Shown: piece after piece, positions 47,755 through 60,004 of the stretch
How the letters are laid out: each line of letters begins with the position of its first letter
Position numbering within the stretch: the stretch's first letter is position 1
Assembly (NCBI GenBank): GCA_029891345.1
Contig: CM056994.1
Location: 141,940,457 to 142,004,456, forward strand
Length of the DNA: 64,000 nt
DNA from: Dryococelus australis
Taxonomy: Eukaryota > Arthropoda > Insecta > Phasmatodea > Phasmatidae
Direction of reading: 5' to 3'
Notes under the pieces: model-generated
Told to the model about the DNA's origin: nothing
What the model saw: the letters and a program-made list of their open reading frames with translations, nothing else
The model's database searches: none
Translations under genes and position numbers: made by a program

Positions 47755-48200
47755 ATATGGTGTGGTGATGCATGCAGTAGAAAAACGCTTTCCTTGCATG
47801 GACGAAATGCGTGCGTGTTCAGAGCTTCGGCACTGAGTTAATGCCAGCCCCGCGAACCGGCGTGCCAGCGGTGTGGAGCCAGTATAAGATTGCACTTCGA
47901 GGCAAGACTCCATGCAGCAGTTAACATCACAGTGTCAAGTCAGCATTCAGCAATTACATCATGCCGCAGATATAGGAACTGACCTAATTTTTTGAAAATT
48001 ATTTCGTTTAGGTAGTTGTATAGCAAAAATGTTTGTAAAACATGAGTCTACCAAATGACAGTACACATTATGTTTCTGTGCTATTAGAATTTGAAATAAT
48101 TTATAAGCTGTGAATAATAAAAGACGTTATAATATACAATATGTCTAGTAAAAGTTATTTACACACACATGCACGAGTCTCTAAAATATTAACATTTTGA
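47755..48200 (+). repeat. LTR-like island (tentative)
   Basis: TGTGGTGATGCATGCAG opens a GC-richer stretch with a TATA-like GTATAAGAT near 47882, initiator-like sequence downstream and AATAAAAGACG near 48116. The order fits an LTR or a pol II promoter with its own poly(A) signal. Its end is not defined. Confidence 0.2.
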
Positions 48201-48669
48201 TGTGCCTACGCATTATATATACAAAAATGTGCTTAAAATAACGAAAAAATCGTGACTGGAGTATGTTCGCTTACCTGATATATTTATTTCTGCGATTTAC
48301 CTTTGCACATTGTATGTATTAAATTCAATTTTTATTTTAAGAGGTAGGAATGGACAAAAAACGGTGAAAACTAAGTCATACCTCTAACACAGTTACGATT
48401 TTCTGTGTTTGGTAGGAAACTATTAACAGCAGTGAGAACTCTCTGCCCCGAGTCTAGGTAAAATGATTTTGAAAAAAAAAATTACTTTTAGTCTTTACTG
48501 GATACCTTCAAAAGAATTAATTATTTGTTTTCTTTTCTCATTATTACTCTTATTCGCATCACAGAAGCGTTCGCAATCTATTCAGACTCAGTCTGTAATC
48601 ATCTGCATAAACAGTGACTGCAAAATTAAGGTTGGCAAAACCATTTAAAACACAAGCCTGCAAAATTTA

Positions 48670-49480
48670 GACCATTAGTATTACAAACTGATAACCAGAA
48701 GTCTCGACGAACTTAGTCGACAACGCCAGGAGGAAGATTCGCCTAGGCCAATTATCAAACATTACATCAATGTGGAAGAATCGACCCCGACATGTACACG
48801 GAAAAGATGCCCGGAATTGCCCGAGTTGGAAGGTGGCATCATTAGCGACAAAGATGATTTGCCTCTGATCGTTAGCTGTGTGAACGGGAACGGAAACGAG
48901 CACTAGAGCGCGGGCGCAGAGGTGGGCAAGCTTGTCGGGCATTACATCGCTTCCTACTCCGATCCGAACTTTGACAAGGCGTACGCCCTTCGACACCGTG
49001 ATGAATTATGATTTCTTGGAAACAAGGAAGTGATGTTTTTTCCAGGAGATGTGATGCAGATCGGCAAGCGCAAAGTGAAAATGACACATGGTCTGTGCGA
49101 ACTTTTCTTTCGTAGGCATCCGAGACACTATGCTTAATCAGATTTGCAGATTTACTGTCTCCTGCTACAGTCCAGTCGTGCCCATTATGCGAACGATAGC
49201 TCCTCATTGCGATGTTTTAAGGAGACGACCCATGTAAAATTCGACATTATCGCAGGACTGTTTCTACGATTGGCCGAAGCTATTGGATCGGGTATGCTGC
49301 TGCAGAATTTCAATGCAAAGCGCAAGATTCATTAGGTGTATTGAGTCGATCCGAACGAACTAATCGATAGACTACGGCTATTGGTCGCTTCGCAGTATGC
49401 TGGCAACCGGTCGCATACCAACGAGATTATATCCTTCATCGAAGAACTTTTGAAGCTAGCTACATCGTTCGATGCCGAAA
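48670..49480 (+). pseudogene. Polinton-region conserved protein, fossil
   Basis: The clearest part is DPNELIDRLRLL, then ASQYAGN and SFIEELLK, near 49350-49455. I recall this signature from a protein repeatedly found beside Polinton-like elements in insect and cnidarian genomes; its function is unknown to me. Weaker coding-like sequence extends upstream toward 48670. It sits just ahead of the integrase on the same strand. Broken at several points. The minus-strand open frames at 48667-49207 look like shadows. Confidence 0.5.
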
Positions 49481-49559
49481 TATGCTGTTACCGGCAAAAT
49501 ACTTAGGTCGGCCAGAAGGAATTACCTTCGGAGAAAGTACATGATGAAAGGTCTGGACG

Positions 49560-50370
49560 ACAATTTCTAATCCGATCTAATCGAATACTTTGCTCATGCG
49601 AATAAAGGCCACCACTCTATTTTGACCGCAATAGACACATTTTCTGAGTGTAACTGGGCCAAACCGTTGAAGTCAAGACTGCACATGACGTCCTCCAGCC
49701 CATGGCAGATGTGTTGCGAAGGGTACATACCGAAAAATCTCCACACCAACGATGGTACAGAATATTTTAATGCTACTTTCCATACGCTGATGAAAAAGTA
49801 CGGCATAAATTTCTGTTCCACGTACTCTGGACTCAGGGCTAGAATCGTCGAGCATTTTCATAGGAGTCTAAAAGCCAAATTGTGGAGACATTTCACGGGG
49901 AACGGAAACTACAAGTGGCATGAGCAACTGTCGAAACATGTTAACGAGTATAATTCTACTGTTCATTCTACCACTCACATAAAGCCCGAAGATGTCGAGG
50001 ATGAGTCCCTACATTGGTTATTTTATAATATTGCGATGAGGAGGGACACCCACAAGCCTAATGCCAAGATCGGTCACCTTGTGTGCATCTCCAAACAGCA
50101 TGGCATTTCCCACGAGGTTGGCAGAATTGTACAAATTAGTTCGCTTACGACATTGATACCTGTGCATGTATTAGTTGAAGAACATACGAGGTGAGCCCAT
50201 TGTCAGAGGCTTTTACGCAGAGGATATCCAGCCTACCTATTTTGGAGACGTGTATTTGGTGGGAAAGCTGCTGAAACGACGTAATGGACGTATGTACGTG
50301 AGGTGGCTCGGACACTTGAAGCGGCACGACTGCAAGGTAGACGAGAAAGACATTCTGAAGTAGGACTTAG
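49560..50370 (+). pseudogene. Polinton-type integrase with chromodomain-like tail, fossil
   Basis: The retroviral-integrase-fold core is clear: AIDTFSECNWAKPLKS near 49628 with the first Asp, NLHTNDGTEYFN near 49735 with the second, and a GLRARIVEHFHRSLKAKLW block near 49830 that carries the Glu. These are followed by WHEQLSKHVNEYNSTVHST. Such enzymes join Polinton ends to target DNA. A chromodomain-like stretch (YLVGKLLKRRNGRMYVRWLG, near 50255-50315) lies in a neighbouring frame at the C-terminal side, as in these integrases. The zinc-binding N-terminus is not evident. The 190-residue open piece 49622-50194 is the best-preserved mobile-element protein part in the window. The gene as a whole is broken. 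Confidence 0.8.
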
Positions 50371-50374
50371 CAAT

Positions 50375-51300
50375 GTTTTTTTTATGTTGATATGTACAAG
50401 GAATTTTTTTAAACATGAAAGTGTTTTTTACCTTACTTTGCAATCATTTAATGTTTGCCTGTCCTTAAACACACTATTGGTGGCTCTAAAAGACCGATTA
50501 ATTCGGTGGTTTTTGAGAGTCTGTTTTAATCCATCATAAGAAGTGCGATAATGACTTTGTGTATATTATCTCCCAAAAATGTTTATATTAGTATGAAAAT
50601 TTTCAATATTGCTCAGTAGGTAAACATTTAACATTTTGAGTGCAAACCAGTTTAAATTATACTAATGAGATGTTGTTTATCAACAAAATGATATGTGTTT
50701 TATATACATACATTTATTTACTTAAAAAAAAACTTAATACATCAGTTGAAATGCATTTTTTCCTAAATTTTTTTTCGTACGTACATGAAGTTGAAATATC
50801 AATCTCTATATATTTTTTGAAGGGAACACCATCATCTTCTGTGTGAATAAACATGGAAGGCTTTCAGGGCGGAATTGATGCTAGTGTAATTACTGGAAAT
50901 AAAGCCACTTCTTTCTTCTGTAGTAGTGTCACTGAAGGATAAGTCACCAGTGTTGCTAGCATAGCCACTGCTGCTAGAGTAGATAAGCTAAGGTTCATGA
51001 ACAAATATATCTGAATTAATTGCATACTCCAGCTGATATGTTGATATGAATGTTTTTGGGTAAATCTAGCTTCTCGAAGCAGTTTTTGACTATATACGAA
51101 GAACAAATTTTATGAACAAGGTGTATCCATTGTCAGGAAACGTCCAACAATGTCTTTCTTAATACTTCTATAATGTTGTTTACAATTGCATGGTTCTCTG
51201 TACTTGATGACCTTGGGGTCCCCTTACATCGCATAAGACGGCGCTAGCTTCGGAGCACAGAGATGAACGGCGTAATTACTATCTTCACACACAAAACTGG
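50375..51300. other. AT-rich interval inside the Polinton fossil
   Basis: I see no recognisable gene. A short plus-strand stretch near 50852-50940 (MEGFQGGIDASVITGNKA) looks protein-like but is unassigned. Confidence 0.35.
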
Positions 51301-51303
51301 CCT

Positions 51304-51958
51304 CTACCCTGGAATATTCATATGGTGAAAATTCATTCCACTGTAGACGGAAATGTACATTTTCACTACACATTTCGAAGTATATTGAGCTCTAACTATC
51401 ACCAAACTCACATTTAAAAGTAATACCATACTGCACACAGTGTAAGCCTTCACACACATAGTCGTAGCAAGTGATGGGGTTCTACAATATGCATGGTGCT
51501 GACTCGGTGATAGTAGGATCAGGCAACAGGAACACCTCTTCATCTTCCTCGCAGTCTTCAGAAAATTGTTGAACATTTTATTCAGGGTCCATGGTGGCTG
51601 GGTTGACTGACTTATTGAATGTAGACTAGACACAAGAAAACTGGTTGCAGACTGATTTTCAGACAATGAATGCAATGTACACATTACATGTTCATGGGTT
51701 GTACATAGTCTCCAAAGTTGTTCTGACGTGGTTCGAAATGGTAGTATGATGTTCTCCATTGCAGTGCTCGGACCACCAGATAATTTTGTAGCTGTCTGGT
51801 CTTCTGAGGTGATATACAATTTTCCTATTGCCCCAAATTTGACGTAGCCATTTTCCTTTTTCTTGACTTATCAGTTCTCTGGCAGTACAGGGTAGCTTCG
51901 TGTCTGGCCAGAGGTGGTACACAGGGCAGGTAATGAAGCTGTATGGTAGTGGAACCAA
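51304..51958 (-). other. coding-like minus-strand segment in the Polinton fossil
   Basis: Two overlapping open frames lie here: 51819-51304 of 171 residues and 51958-51692 of 88 residues. The base composition is balanced, unlike the AT-rich spacers on either side, which suggests former coding DNA. I recognise no domain. Position between integrase and polymerase makes an old Polinton cargo or structural gene plausible, but that is inference. Confidence 0.3.
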
Positions 51959-52262
51959 GCTGAAAAAGCCACCTTATTTATTCATGCTGACCCAATGTTC
52001 AGATCCGTTGCAGGTTTGTACTTGCTCTGGCATACCATGTATCCAGAAATTAACATGACGCTAGCCCATGGAAACATAAGAGTAAATGGCTGCATCTTCA
52101 GGTCAGCACTGCACAGATATGATTGGATGAAACTAATACTACAAGCCTTATCCTCCAATTTTATATATCAGCTTCCCTCTTTCCGCTGGTTTTTCCCACT
52201 CTGCCACAATTCTAGAGGGGCCAGTGTTTTGCTTATGAAGCCTGCTGACTCATTCTATTTAG

Positions 52263-52620
52263 TTACCAGACGCCGAGCAGGTGCAGAAATTCTAACACAG
52301 TTATTCCCAAGCACGTAATCATCCGACACTATGAAAATTGTGAAAGTGGCTAGGAAGCACATACAGACTTCATTTACCTGGCACTGTGCAGGTGCAGATA
52401 TGCTAACATAGCTATTCCCAAGCACATGGTCATCCGACACAGTCTAGGTGCGAAAATGACTTGTAAGCATGTACATACTCCATTTACCAGACGCCAAGTC
52501 GGTGCAGAAAATATATGTGCTGACTTAGGATATCTGACACCATCCAGGTGAGAAAATTGCCAGGAAGCATGTACAGACTCCAGTTTCTGCACAGGTGCAG
52601 ACATTATACCACTGCTCTTA
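52263..52620. repeat. tandem repeat, period about 110, in the Polinton fossil
   Basis: Units start near 52263, 52374 and 52484 (TTACCAGACGCC...GGTGCAG, AAGCAT...ACAGACT), with a partial fourth from about 52583. They lie just upstream of the TATA box of the polymerase fossil. Related units occur at 31741-31830. Confidence 0.8.
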
Positions 52621-52719
52621 GAATTGACAAGGTCAGTTGCCCCTAAGCCTCGGCTAAAATGCTGAGTTGACACATGGTATTGGACTTTGGTAGTTATTGA
52701 AATCGATATAAGACAGGCA

Positions 52720-52727
52720 TATAAATA
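52720..52727 (+). promoter_or_regulatory. TATA box upstream of the polymerase fossil
   Basis: TATAAATA stands 39 bases upstream of the ATG at 52766, a spacing that would give a very short leader. It probably was the promoter of the Polinton gene. Confidence 0.5.
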
Positions 52728-52765
52728 CGGGACCCCAGTTTAAATCTAGCAACAGTTCGCTCAAG

Positions 52766-53960
52766 ATGTCTGAAAACTGGGGAACGGAGGTCTACGACTC
52801 ATCGAGTGATGAGAAAATGTATAACCTAAACATTGACGAGGAAGTCTCTGCTCTCCTGCTGCCGAAGTAGGAAAGAAAACCAGAGGTAGCAGATTGGTCT
52901 CTCGCAGAGCCGTCGTCTCCACTTGGTCTAACCCCTTACCATGGAGTGAACTTGTTATCGACTCGGAGCCTAGCCTACCAGATGCGCCATTGAATTATTC
53001 AGATGGATCCCCTATAGCAGTGATGCCATCGATATGTTAAGCTGTGATGGCTACATTACTACCAGCAGCTACTGCCAGCAGTGCAGCACCATCGAACTCT
53101 TCAGATGGGCTGCCTACAGTAGTGTTGCCATCGACTTCTTCTGAGTGGTACCAGAAGTGCCTTCGAAATCTCCCTCTTTAGTAATGGCATCGGCTACGTC
53201 AGTGCTGTCATCTACTACTTCACCAAGGCTTCGCTTACACTTTTATAACAATATATTTGCCTAGAGTTATGGTGCAAGGAGAAATGAGAAGCATGGCTCT
53301 ACAAAGAGCCCCACCCAAATAAGGTACACATGTCCAATGTGTGGTGTGACGACTTAATGGATGGATGGTCTAAGGAAGCATATCCATAGTTGCAAGGGGT
53401 TTCCTCTAAGTATTACAGAGGAAGTACCTTAACAGCTATCGCAATATGTTTACCATACGGACTTTATCAAAGACAAACATGCCTTAATGAAACCCAACAA
53501 CTATGACAGCCAATTTTTCAAGTGGCTAGTGTTGGCTGGATATATTAACTCATCGCATCAGCGATGTTTGGACAAGAGGTATGCTGAGATAGAAGAAAAG
53601 TTAGTTTTTAGCTGACTGGATTTTCCGACTACTCTACAGTAAGTGTCTTTGAGAACAACTACCCTGGTATGTCTGTAAATGCGTGGTTGCTGAATTCCAG
53701 GGGAAAAGTGATACCAACACATGTGACTACGAATGAGAAACCTGAACATATCGATCTTCTGATGGTGAAGGACGAATCAAAGAATATTTCACATTATTGT
53801 TACATAAAAATTTTTTTCAAGACTGGTTAACTCTCAAATTACTTCGGCTACGTAAAAAAACTCATGTCTGCAAACAGTGCCTTAAGCATTATACAGGTCA
53901 CCCACCAATGCAGGACTCGCTGTGAAACAGTGCCTTGTAATACACAACACGAAGTGCACA
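52766..53960 (+). pseudogene. Polinton DNA polymerase B N-terminal region, fossil
   Basis: The start MSENWGTEVYDSSSDEK follows a TATA box. A Ser/Thr-rich low-complexity part follows (52960-53230), then a C2H2-like finger (YTCPMCGVTT...HIHSC near 53320-53385). After that come KPNNYDSQFFKWLVLAGYIN near 53488 and the N-terminal signature of protein-primed Polinton polymerases: NNYPGMSVNAWLLNS near 53655 and EKPEHIDLLMVKDE near 53740, with HYCYIKNF near 53793. The exonuclease and polymerase cores never follow. The sequence ends about 150 bases before the right terminal repeat, so a large part has been lost. Broken in many places. An AATAAA near 54010 lies downstream. Confidence 0.7.
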
Positions 53961-54109
53961 CGATATTTTTCAATTTGTATATGAGTTTTCCTCATGTTGT
54001 ACATAACCAAATAAATTTTGTGTAAAAAAATGCGTCTTTATTTTAAAGGTACACTTTTCATAATATTTTTAAAAGAAAAAAATATACGTAATATAAAGTT
54101 TTTTTAATG

Positions 54110-54707
54110 AAAAAATATTCAAAGTCCTACATGATGGTTAGGATATGTTAGGTGAATTTCATACGGAAGTAATGTTAGTTTAAGGGGATGTTAACAGAAA
54201 TAAAATATATTCAAAAGTCTTACAAGATGATTAGGTTAGGTAATGGTAGGTTAGGTGAAGTGGATACTAAACTGTTATTTTGATTTTGGGATGGTGTGTT
54301 GGAAAAAATTGACAAATCCTAGCATAGGGGTAGGAAACATTTTCTTAGTTCAACATAGTTTACAAAGTCCCTACTTGAAAATACTTAAGGCTAGGATAGT
54401 CGAAAAAAAAATTATTTTATGTAACTAAAATTCGAAAATGTGTGAATAATCAACGTTAGTAATATACAACACTAAGCATGTACTTACTAATATATTTCGT
54501 ATATGATTATTAAAAAATCCTCTATGACAGTGGTCATGGTCATGTAACCATATTTTTTTCTGGCGACATATTCTTATCTGCCTGAAAAATATATATCTGT
54601 AGACACGTCACTTATTACCGTTGTTTGTAAAAGTTAAATAAAAATAATATATATAAAATTAATAAAATTAAAAATTAAATACTAAAAAAAGTATATAAGT
54701 TATAACT
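54110..54707 (-). repeat. right terminal inverted repeat of the Polinton fossil
   Basis: Reverse-complement partner of 46199-46740. It includes two GGTTAGGTTAGG-like stretches (54128-54260), which belong to the terminal repeat and are not telomeric. Confidence 0.7.
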
Positions 54708-54709
54708 AA

Positions 54710-55440
54710 AAAATAAACATGATGAGTATGAACGACACCGACAAAGGCCGGTAGGTGATCCCTTAGGAAAATCCAAGACGAAAATTTAAGAACCACGTTA
54801 TCCGAAATTGATTATTAAGGGAGCTGTGCGCCCCCAGAAGTCGGATTTGGAAATGTCTTAAGTTGACTATTTTAGAAACTGCTTGCGACTAAGCGACTAA
54901 TTGGCGAACAGTGTTTTGTATAATGGAGATCGTTCTCCTCGAGAAATATGGTTGGTAATAGCATCCCCTTACTTTGGGGAAATTGAGGTTGCAACCCTGT
55001 GTTTGCACGAATCTTGTTAACAAACAATTATAAGCGATTTATGGATTGAATTTATTAATTAGCACGTCTACATTAACAAAAAAGGTCATATTATCCGAAC
55101 ACTTTCAGGTGATCCGTTTACGAGAAATCCGTGGCAACATCATTCAAATCAGAAAGCGAGTGGCCTGGAAGGTTGGCAATTCACAACGCACGGGCCATGT
55201 TACTATGATGAAAGGCGGACAATGTTTTCATTGAACAGTCATGAGAAATTTCCTAAATTCACGAATGTACATGACGTTTTGCGCGTGTAAACTACAGCGG
55301 GCGCTATCGGTGTCACATCATTCAAACACAGGAGTAAACATCAGGAGATTAATATCTATTCAATCTTTATTTTATTTTATTCTCAAGAGCATTGACGATT
55401 TTTCCGTTACAAATAGTTTTATTGTCGTGGTAATTAATTA
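54710..55440. other. unannotated stretch
   Basis: GC-richer between 54720 and 55010, with short frames lacking any domain (55046-55441). I see nothing further. Confidence 0.4.
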
Positions 55441-55449
55441 ATTGTAATA

Positions 55450-57130
55450 ACCGTTATACACTGTAAAAAAAGCATAAAAATACACGTACAAACCTTTGGT
55501 AATTTTAAATTTTCTGTGTGTAATTTGTAAAAACCAATTACAGTACGTGTAAATTTACAGAAATGTACAACTTTGTTCCTAATATGGTACAATGACGGTA
55601 TTAAAAAAAAAACAAATATGTTGGTATATTAACAAGAAGAGGATTGTAATTTTACAGATTTGAAAGAACGTGTAGAAATCAATGTACATGAAGTATTGAA
55701 GCCCTATGCTTGCGTTTTTACAACCTCGCCAATTTTGTACTAAAACACGTACATAAGTGTAAAAAAACATATTTTTCTATATAAAATTTTACAATAAAAT
55801 TACTATAATATTGTAATATTACTATAATACTATATATAATAATACTATAATATTACTATAAAAAACACAAATGTACTGGTATATTGACATTTAAAAGGGC
55901 TTAAAATTACAAATGCCAGAGTATGTGTAAAAATACACTAATGCAAGGCACTAAACCCCGAGCATGTGTGTTTTAACAACCATGCCAATGCTGTTTCAAC
56001 TCGTAAATCAGTGCAAAAGTACATATTATCCTTTTTCACTCCAAATGTAGTACTGTCTTACTGTAAAATAACACGAATGTACTGGTATGTTGACATAAAC
56101 AAAAGTGTAAAATTACGTATGTGAGCGTATATTTACACATACAAATTTTAGGGGTTACTTTATATTTTTATGTGTAGTTTCCTAAAACGAGTACAGAATT
56201 TGTAATTCTACAACAATGTTCCTGTGAATTTAAATATATCCAAAAGTATTTGCTTAAAACATGTGATCTAGTGGTAAAGGGTATAACTACTTCGAGCTCC
56301 TTTTGTGTGTCGAAAAGGAAATCTTTACTCCCACCGCTGGAATTTGCTGGCTTTTGTATACAACTACCTGTTCTCTATCTGAAGATTGCTTTATCCACAA
56401 TTTGGAGATAACATTTTATAACTCTGTTAAACTACCAAGATTTTGTAATTACAATTACAGTGAATCTGAGATTTTACTTTTTGTTACTGAGAAAATACGC
56501 ATAGACTACACAGTGGTGAAACTACAATTGCGATGTTTGTGCAAATTTAAAGTACATGGTAGGAAATCTATAGTTTACATAGTTCAATTACTTGTACGGT
56601 GTGCATGTTATGTAACATAATAGTATGTAAAAATTACAGACAGGTAAGGTAACATTTCACCTACAGTGTACATGTAATTATGCATGACGAACATTAAACA
56701 GTAACAGACTGGTGTAGTAAAATTACGGTAACAATGATTGTGTTAATTTTAAATGTGTAGTAGAGCGTTAGTAGTTACTATAGTAAAATAACATGTACAC
56801 AGTTAATGTGATTTAATGTAATGATAAGTAAGAAAAAACCGACAGGCATGATAAATTTACACTAACAAAGTTTGTGCAAATATTCATTATGTGACTTGAT
56901 ATTGGTAACAAATGGAGTAAAATGACTCATACAGAGTACTTGTGATTGAACATAATCATTAGTAAAAGGAATAATATTTATAGTACAATTACACGGGCAT
57001 TTTATTTGTAAATATATATGGGACACACATTAAAAGTACACTTACACATGTACAAGTAAAAATACACGGACATGTATGGAGATTGTGCTGCCACATACAT
57101 TCATATAAAAATACACGAGTTTTTAAAAAA
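55450..57130. repeat. degenerate tandem array rich in TGTAAAATTACAC motifs
   Basis: A block ATGTACTGGTATATTGACAT recurs near 55615, 55872 and 56070. A block AAGCCCTATGCTTGCG/AACCCCGAGCATGTG recurs near 55699 and 55952, giving a period of about 200-255. Between these, GTAAAATTACACG-like words appear very often on both strands. The later half (56300-57130) keeps the word but not the period. The 105-residue frame at 56303-56620 shows no domain. Confidence 0.6.
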
Positions 57131-57309
57131 TGTATGATTAATTTATATACTACCCCAAATTCCATTGCAATTTGTTAATCAATTTGACTATAAGTGGTCA
57201 AACAAGAACCTTGACACACCGTAATGAATCTAGCCAAATCATTTAAAGTTATAACATATTTTGAATAGTAACTGTTTAAATAGTGCAATTTAACACAACC
57301 AGAAAACAA

Positions 57310-57390
57310 TAAATATCCCGGTTACCTGAATTTGAATCCAGAGTGGCATGCGTCCAGAAAATTGCCTAACCAATTAAAGCTTCAAAGTGT
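57310..57390 (-). repeat. tRNA-like SINE head
   Basis: The minus strand reads TTAATTGGTTAGGCAATT (A-box-like), GACGCATGCC, then GGATTCAAATTCAGG (degenerate B box), at the usual spacing. No cloverleaf closes fully. Confidence 0.45.
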
Positions 57391-57399
57391 AAGTTATTC

Positions 57400-60000
57400 G
57401 TAGAGGGGGAAATATACGTATTATATTTCTTTGTCAAAAATATGTAGATTTATAATATAAGTATTTTCTTTCCATTTTTCGTTTATTGGTTGATTTTGGG
57501 ATTGTTAATTTTATTCTACAAATGCCTAACTGTTCATGTTGCCTCGTAAAATGGCATTATAAAAGACGAAATTAAAAATTAAAATATATTAGTATTGGTT
57601 TTATTAGTTTATGCAGTGTTATTTAATTTGATACATCTTGTTTATCTGCTTCATATGTCAAGAAACAAATCACTAAAAAACAGCGAATGAAATAGACGAT
57701 AAACGGTTCAAAATGTCGCTCATTCAATATGTGAAGGAAAGCTGGTATTTGTCAGTGATTCCTCGGCTAAATTGACTGAAGTGCCTGATATATAAGTAAG
57801 GCGCTGTTAACTGTTTTTAAAATGAAATTATTGCTTATTGAATCAGCTGCTTCCTTGTGGGTAATGTGATTTGTGGACATTTCTGCAGCTCTGGTTTGTG
57901 AGAGGTTTTCCCAATACTTCGTAAACACCAATCACATAATTTCATTAGTTTTATGAATGAAGCAATTGTTGAATCAGGATACATGCCGCACAAAAAAAAA
58001 AAACATTGCTTGGTTTCAACACTTGAAACTATTTAATAATGAGGGACTGAAAAATTTTAATTATATACACGAATTTCCTATTTAGATATTACAAATGACA
58101 ACATTAGCGTTCTGCTAGATTATATAAAATCTCAAGCAGCATGTTAGTTAGCCACATGCGATGGATTTCAATGTTTACATGTTTCATCTATAGCATCTAC
58201 TAAGGCGATTCTTACCAATTTTTAAGGAAGAACTTAAATACAAGAGACAGTTTAATTTTTACAAAAAAAAATGTTACATGAAAGCACTTGTTCTCGTAAT
58301 TTACTGTTTCGAAAAAACAATATCTGAAAAAGCAAAATAATTGTAAATTTATGAACAAGGTGCTCATTTTAAATTCAAATTTCATATTCGTTGTTTTATT
58401 GGAATTGGAGAGCGTTTCGATTCGCTTGTAATTTGAGTAGATCATTCGAATAACTTTAATTATAAATTTAAATCTTACGAAATAAGATTATAAAACGAGT
58501 AGTACTTTAAAAAAGAACTTATCGTTTAGACAAAGAGTTATTTAAAAACAAACCATTTTTCATACAAAATTATTGTGTGGATACTTTTACAACATACGGT
58601 AATGTGAAAATTTATCAATGTAGCGTTTAATCAAAAGGCGATTTTGTTTAAATATATTTTGATGAGAACAATCGATTCATATGTATTGTTTAATTTTTAT
58701 AGCGTATACAGTTCTATTTTTCCTTGTAGTGATAAATTTGTTTAATATAACGCCATTAAAATCAACGTTTTTGTCTTGAATTTGATAAGATCTCATTTTA
58801 TGAGGGAGAGTAAATATTTCCCGTATACAATCACAGGCCGCGCTCGACGCATCTGAGCGCTTGGCGTTCAGACCAGCAGCCACCCGCATTACTCGCTTGA
58901 AAGGTTTTTTGCACCACTAGCAGTTAACCCGGCTGCCCAACGAGAGCCACATCTGACAGATTTGAGAGCAATAAAATGGACTTCTGCGGAGAGTAAGACC
59001 GGCCTATGCTACGAAACATAGCTGATCTTTTTTATTCACGCCCGTAGTACTCGGCCATATTTACGCTCTAAGCTTTTTTTCAAAGTACCCATTTTTATAC
59101 ACGTTTGTTTGCGTTTACACTCTGTGCATTATTGAGGTAGAAAGCTTAAAAACTAATTATCCTAACGTGACGTATTTCTATTCTAAATATAATTATAAAA
59201 GCTGGGCTTTTTAACCGTTTGAAAAACAACGGAACAAAAGAGACTTTGTCAATACATGTATTTATCAAAACATTGTATTGATATTATTATTATTTCCTAC
59301 CACACTTTCAAACACGCATTCTTCCATATGAATTAAAAATGTTTATTTTAAAAAATGCATCTCGCTCTAACAGAATCATACCAACACGAAAAAATTAATA
59401 TAAATATAAATTAGCTCCTGTATTTGTAGAAGGTTTAATCTAATATGACATCATTAATAAAATTTATTTTTTGAATTCTTAGCACTACAAAGTTTTAAAA
59501 TCTCGTAACTCTAAATTTTAAGAGACTCGTAAGTCTGCGATAATATTTTCTGTGGTCATAAAAAGTTACAAGTAAACTAATTTCTTCTACTATCGAATGC
59601 AAACTCGATTTTTAAAAAATTAAGGCATTTCGTGCATAAAAGAATATAGCAAATTGTAAGTTAAGGCTGCAAGTTTTCCCTTCATATTCTATCATTCAAA
59701 TAATCAGTGTTGTTTTATCATGACCTTAGAAATATTTAATACACAATTATAGTAGTTTGTTGGGGCTCACAGGTGATATTTTTTCCTTTGGGAGCAGGCA
59801 AAGACTTTATATTAATTTTAAACCTCATGTTAGCTCGATGAGAAAGTATTAACAACATAAATTACGTGGTTTTACATATGCACTGCAATTCTAGTTATTT
59901 TCTTAATATTCATTTAACTGTGGTGTTTGTAATAAAGCCGCTATTCTTTATAACACATATGTATTATGAAACTTTGGTGATGAATTTCACTTTCTTTGTC
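57400..60000. other. AT-rich unannotated stretch
   Basis: 2.6 kb with no gene or repeat that I can support, apart from a GC-richer patch at 58830-58990. Confidence 0.5.
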
Positions 60001-60004
60001 TTGT

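Larger units (their letters stand above)
46199..54707 (+). mobile_element. Polinton/Maverick fossil, short and broken
   Basis: Inverted repeats of about 0.55 kb (46199-46740 and 54110-54707) bracket an 8.5 kb interval. It carries, on the plus strand, a conserved DPNEL-type protein fragment, a Polinton-type integrase with a chromodomain-like tail, and the N-terminal region of a Polinton DNA polymerase B. Polintons are usually 15-20 kb, so most of the element, including packaging and capsid genes, is missing or unrecognisable. Other repeats have inserted inside, including an AC-rich segment at 46.75-47.75 kb. It is broken, with many lesions across its genes and at least one large internal deletion. 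The divergence of the two ends points to an old insertion. Confidence 0.65.

Noticed and set aside
48667-49207. Minus-strand open frames of 109 and 111 residues
   Set aside because: They lie opposite better-supported Polinton-related plus-strand sequence and read as its antisense.
54128-54260. GGTTAGG-like words suggesting the insect telomere repeat TTAGG
   Set aside because: They occur only two or three times, are embedded in the Polinton terminal repeat and have a counterpart in the other end at 46.64-46.68 kb.
56262-56300. GATCTAGTGGTAAAGG followed by TTCGAGCTCC as a tRNA-like unit
   Set aside because: The A-box to B-box spacing (about 24 bases) is too short for a pol III internal promoter.
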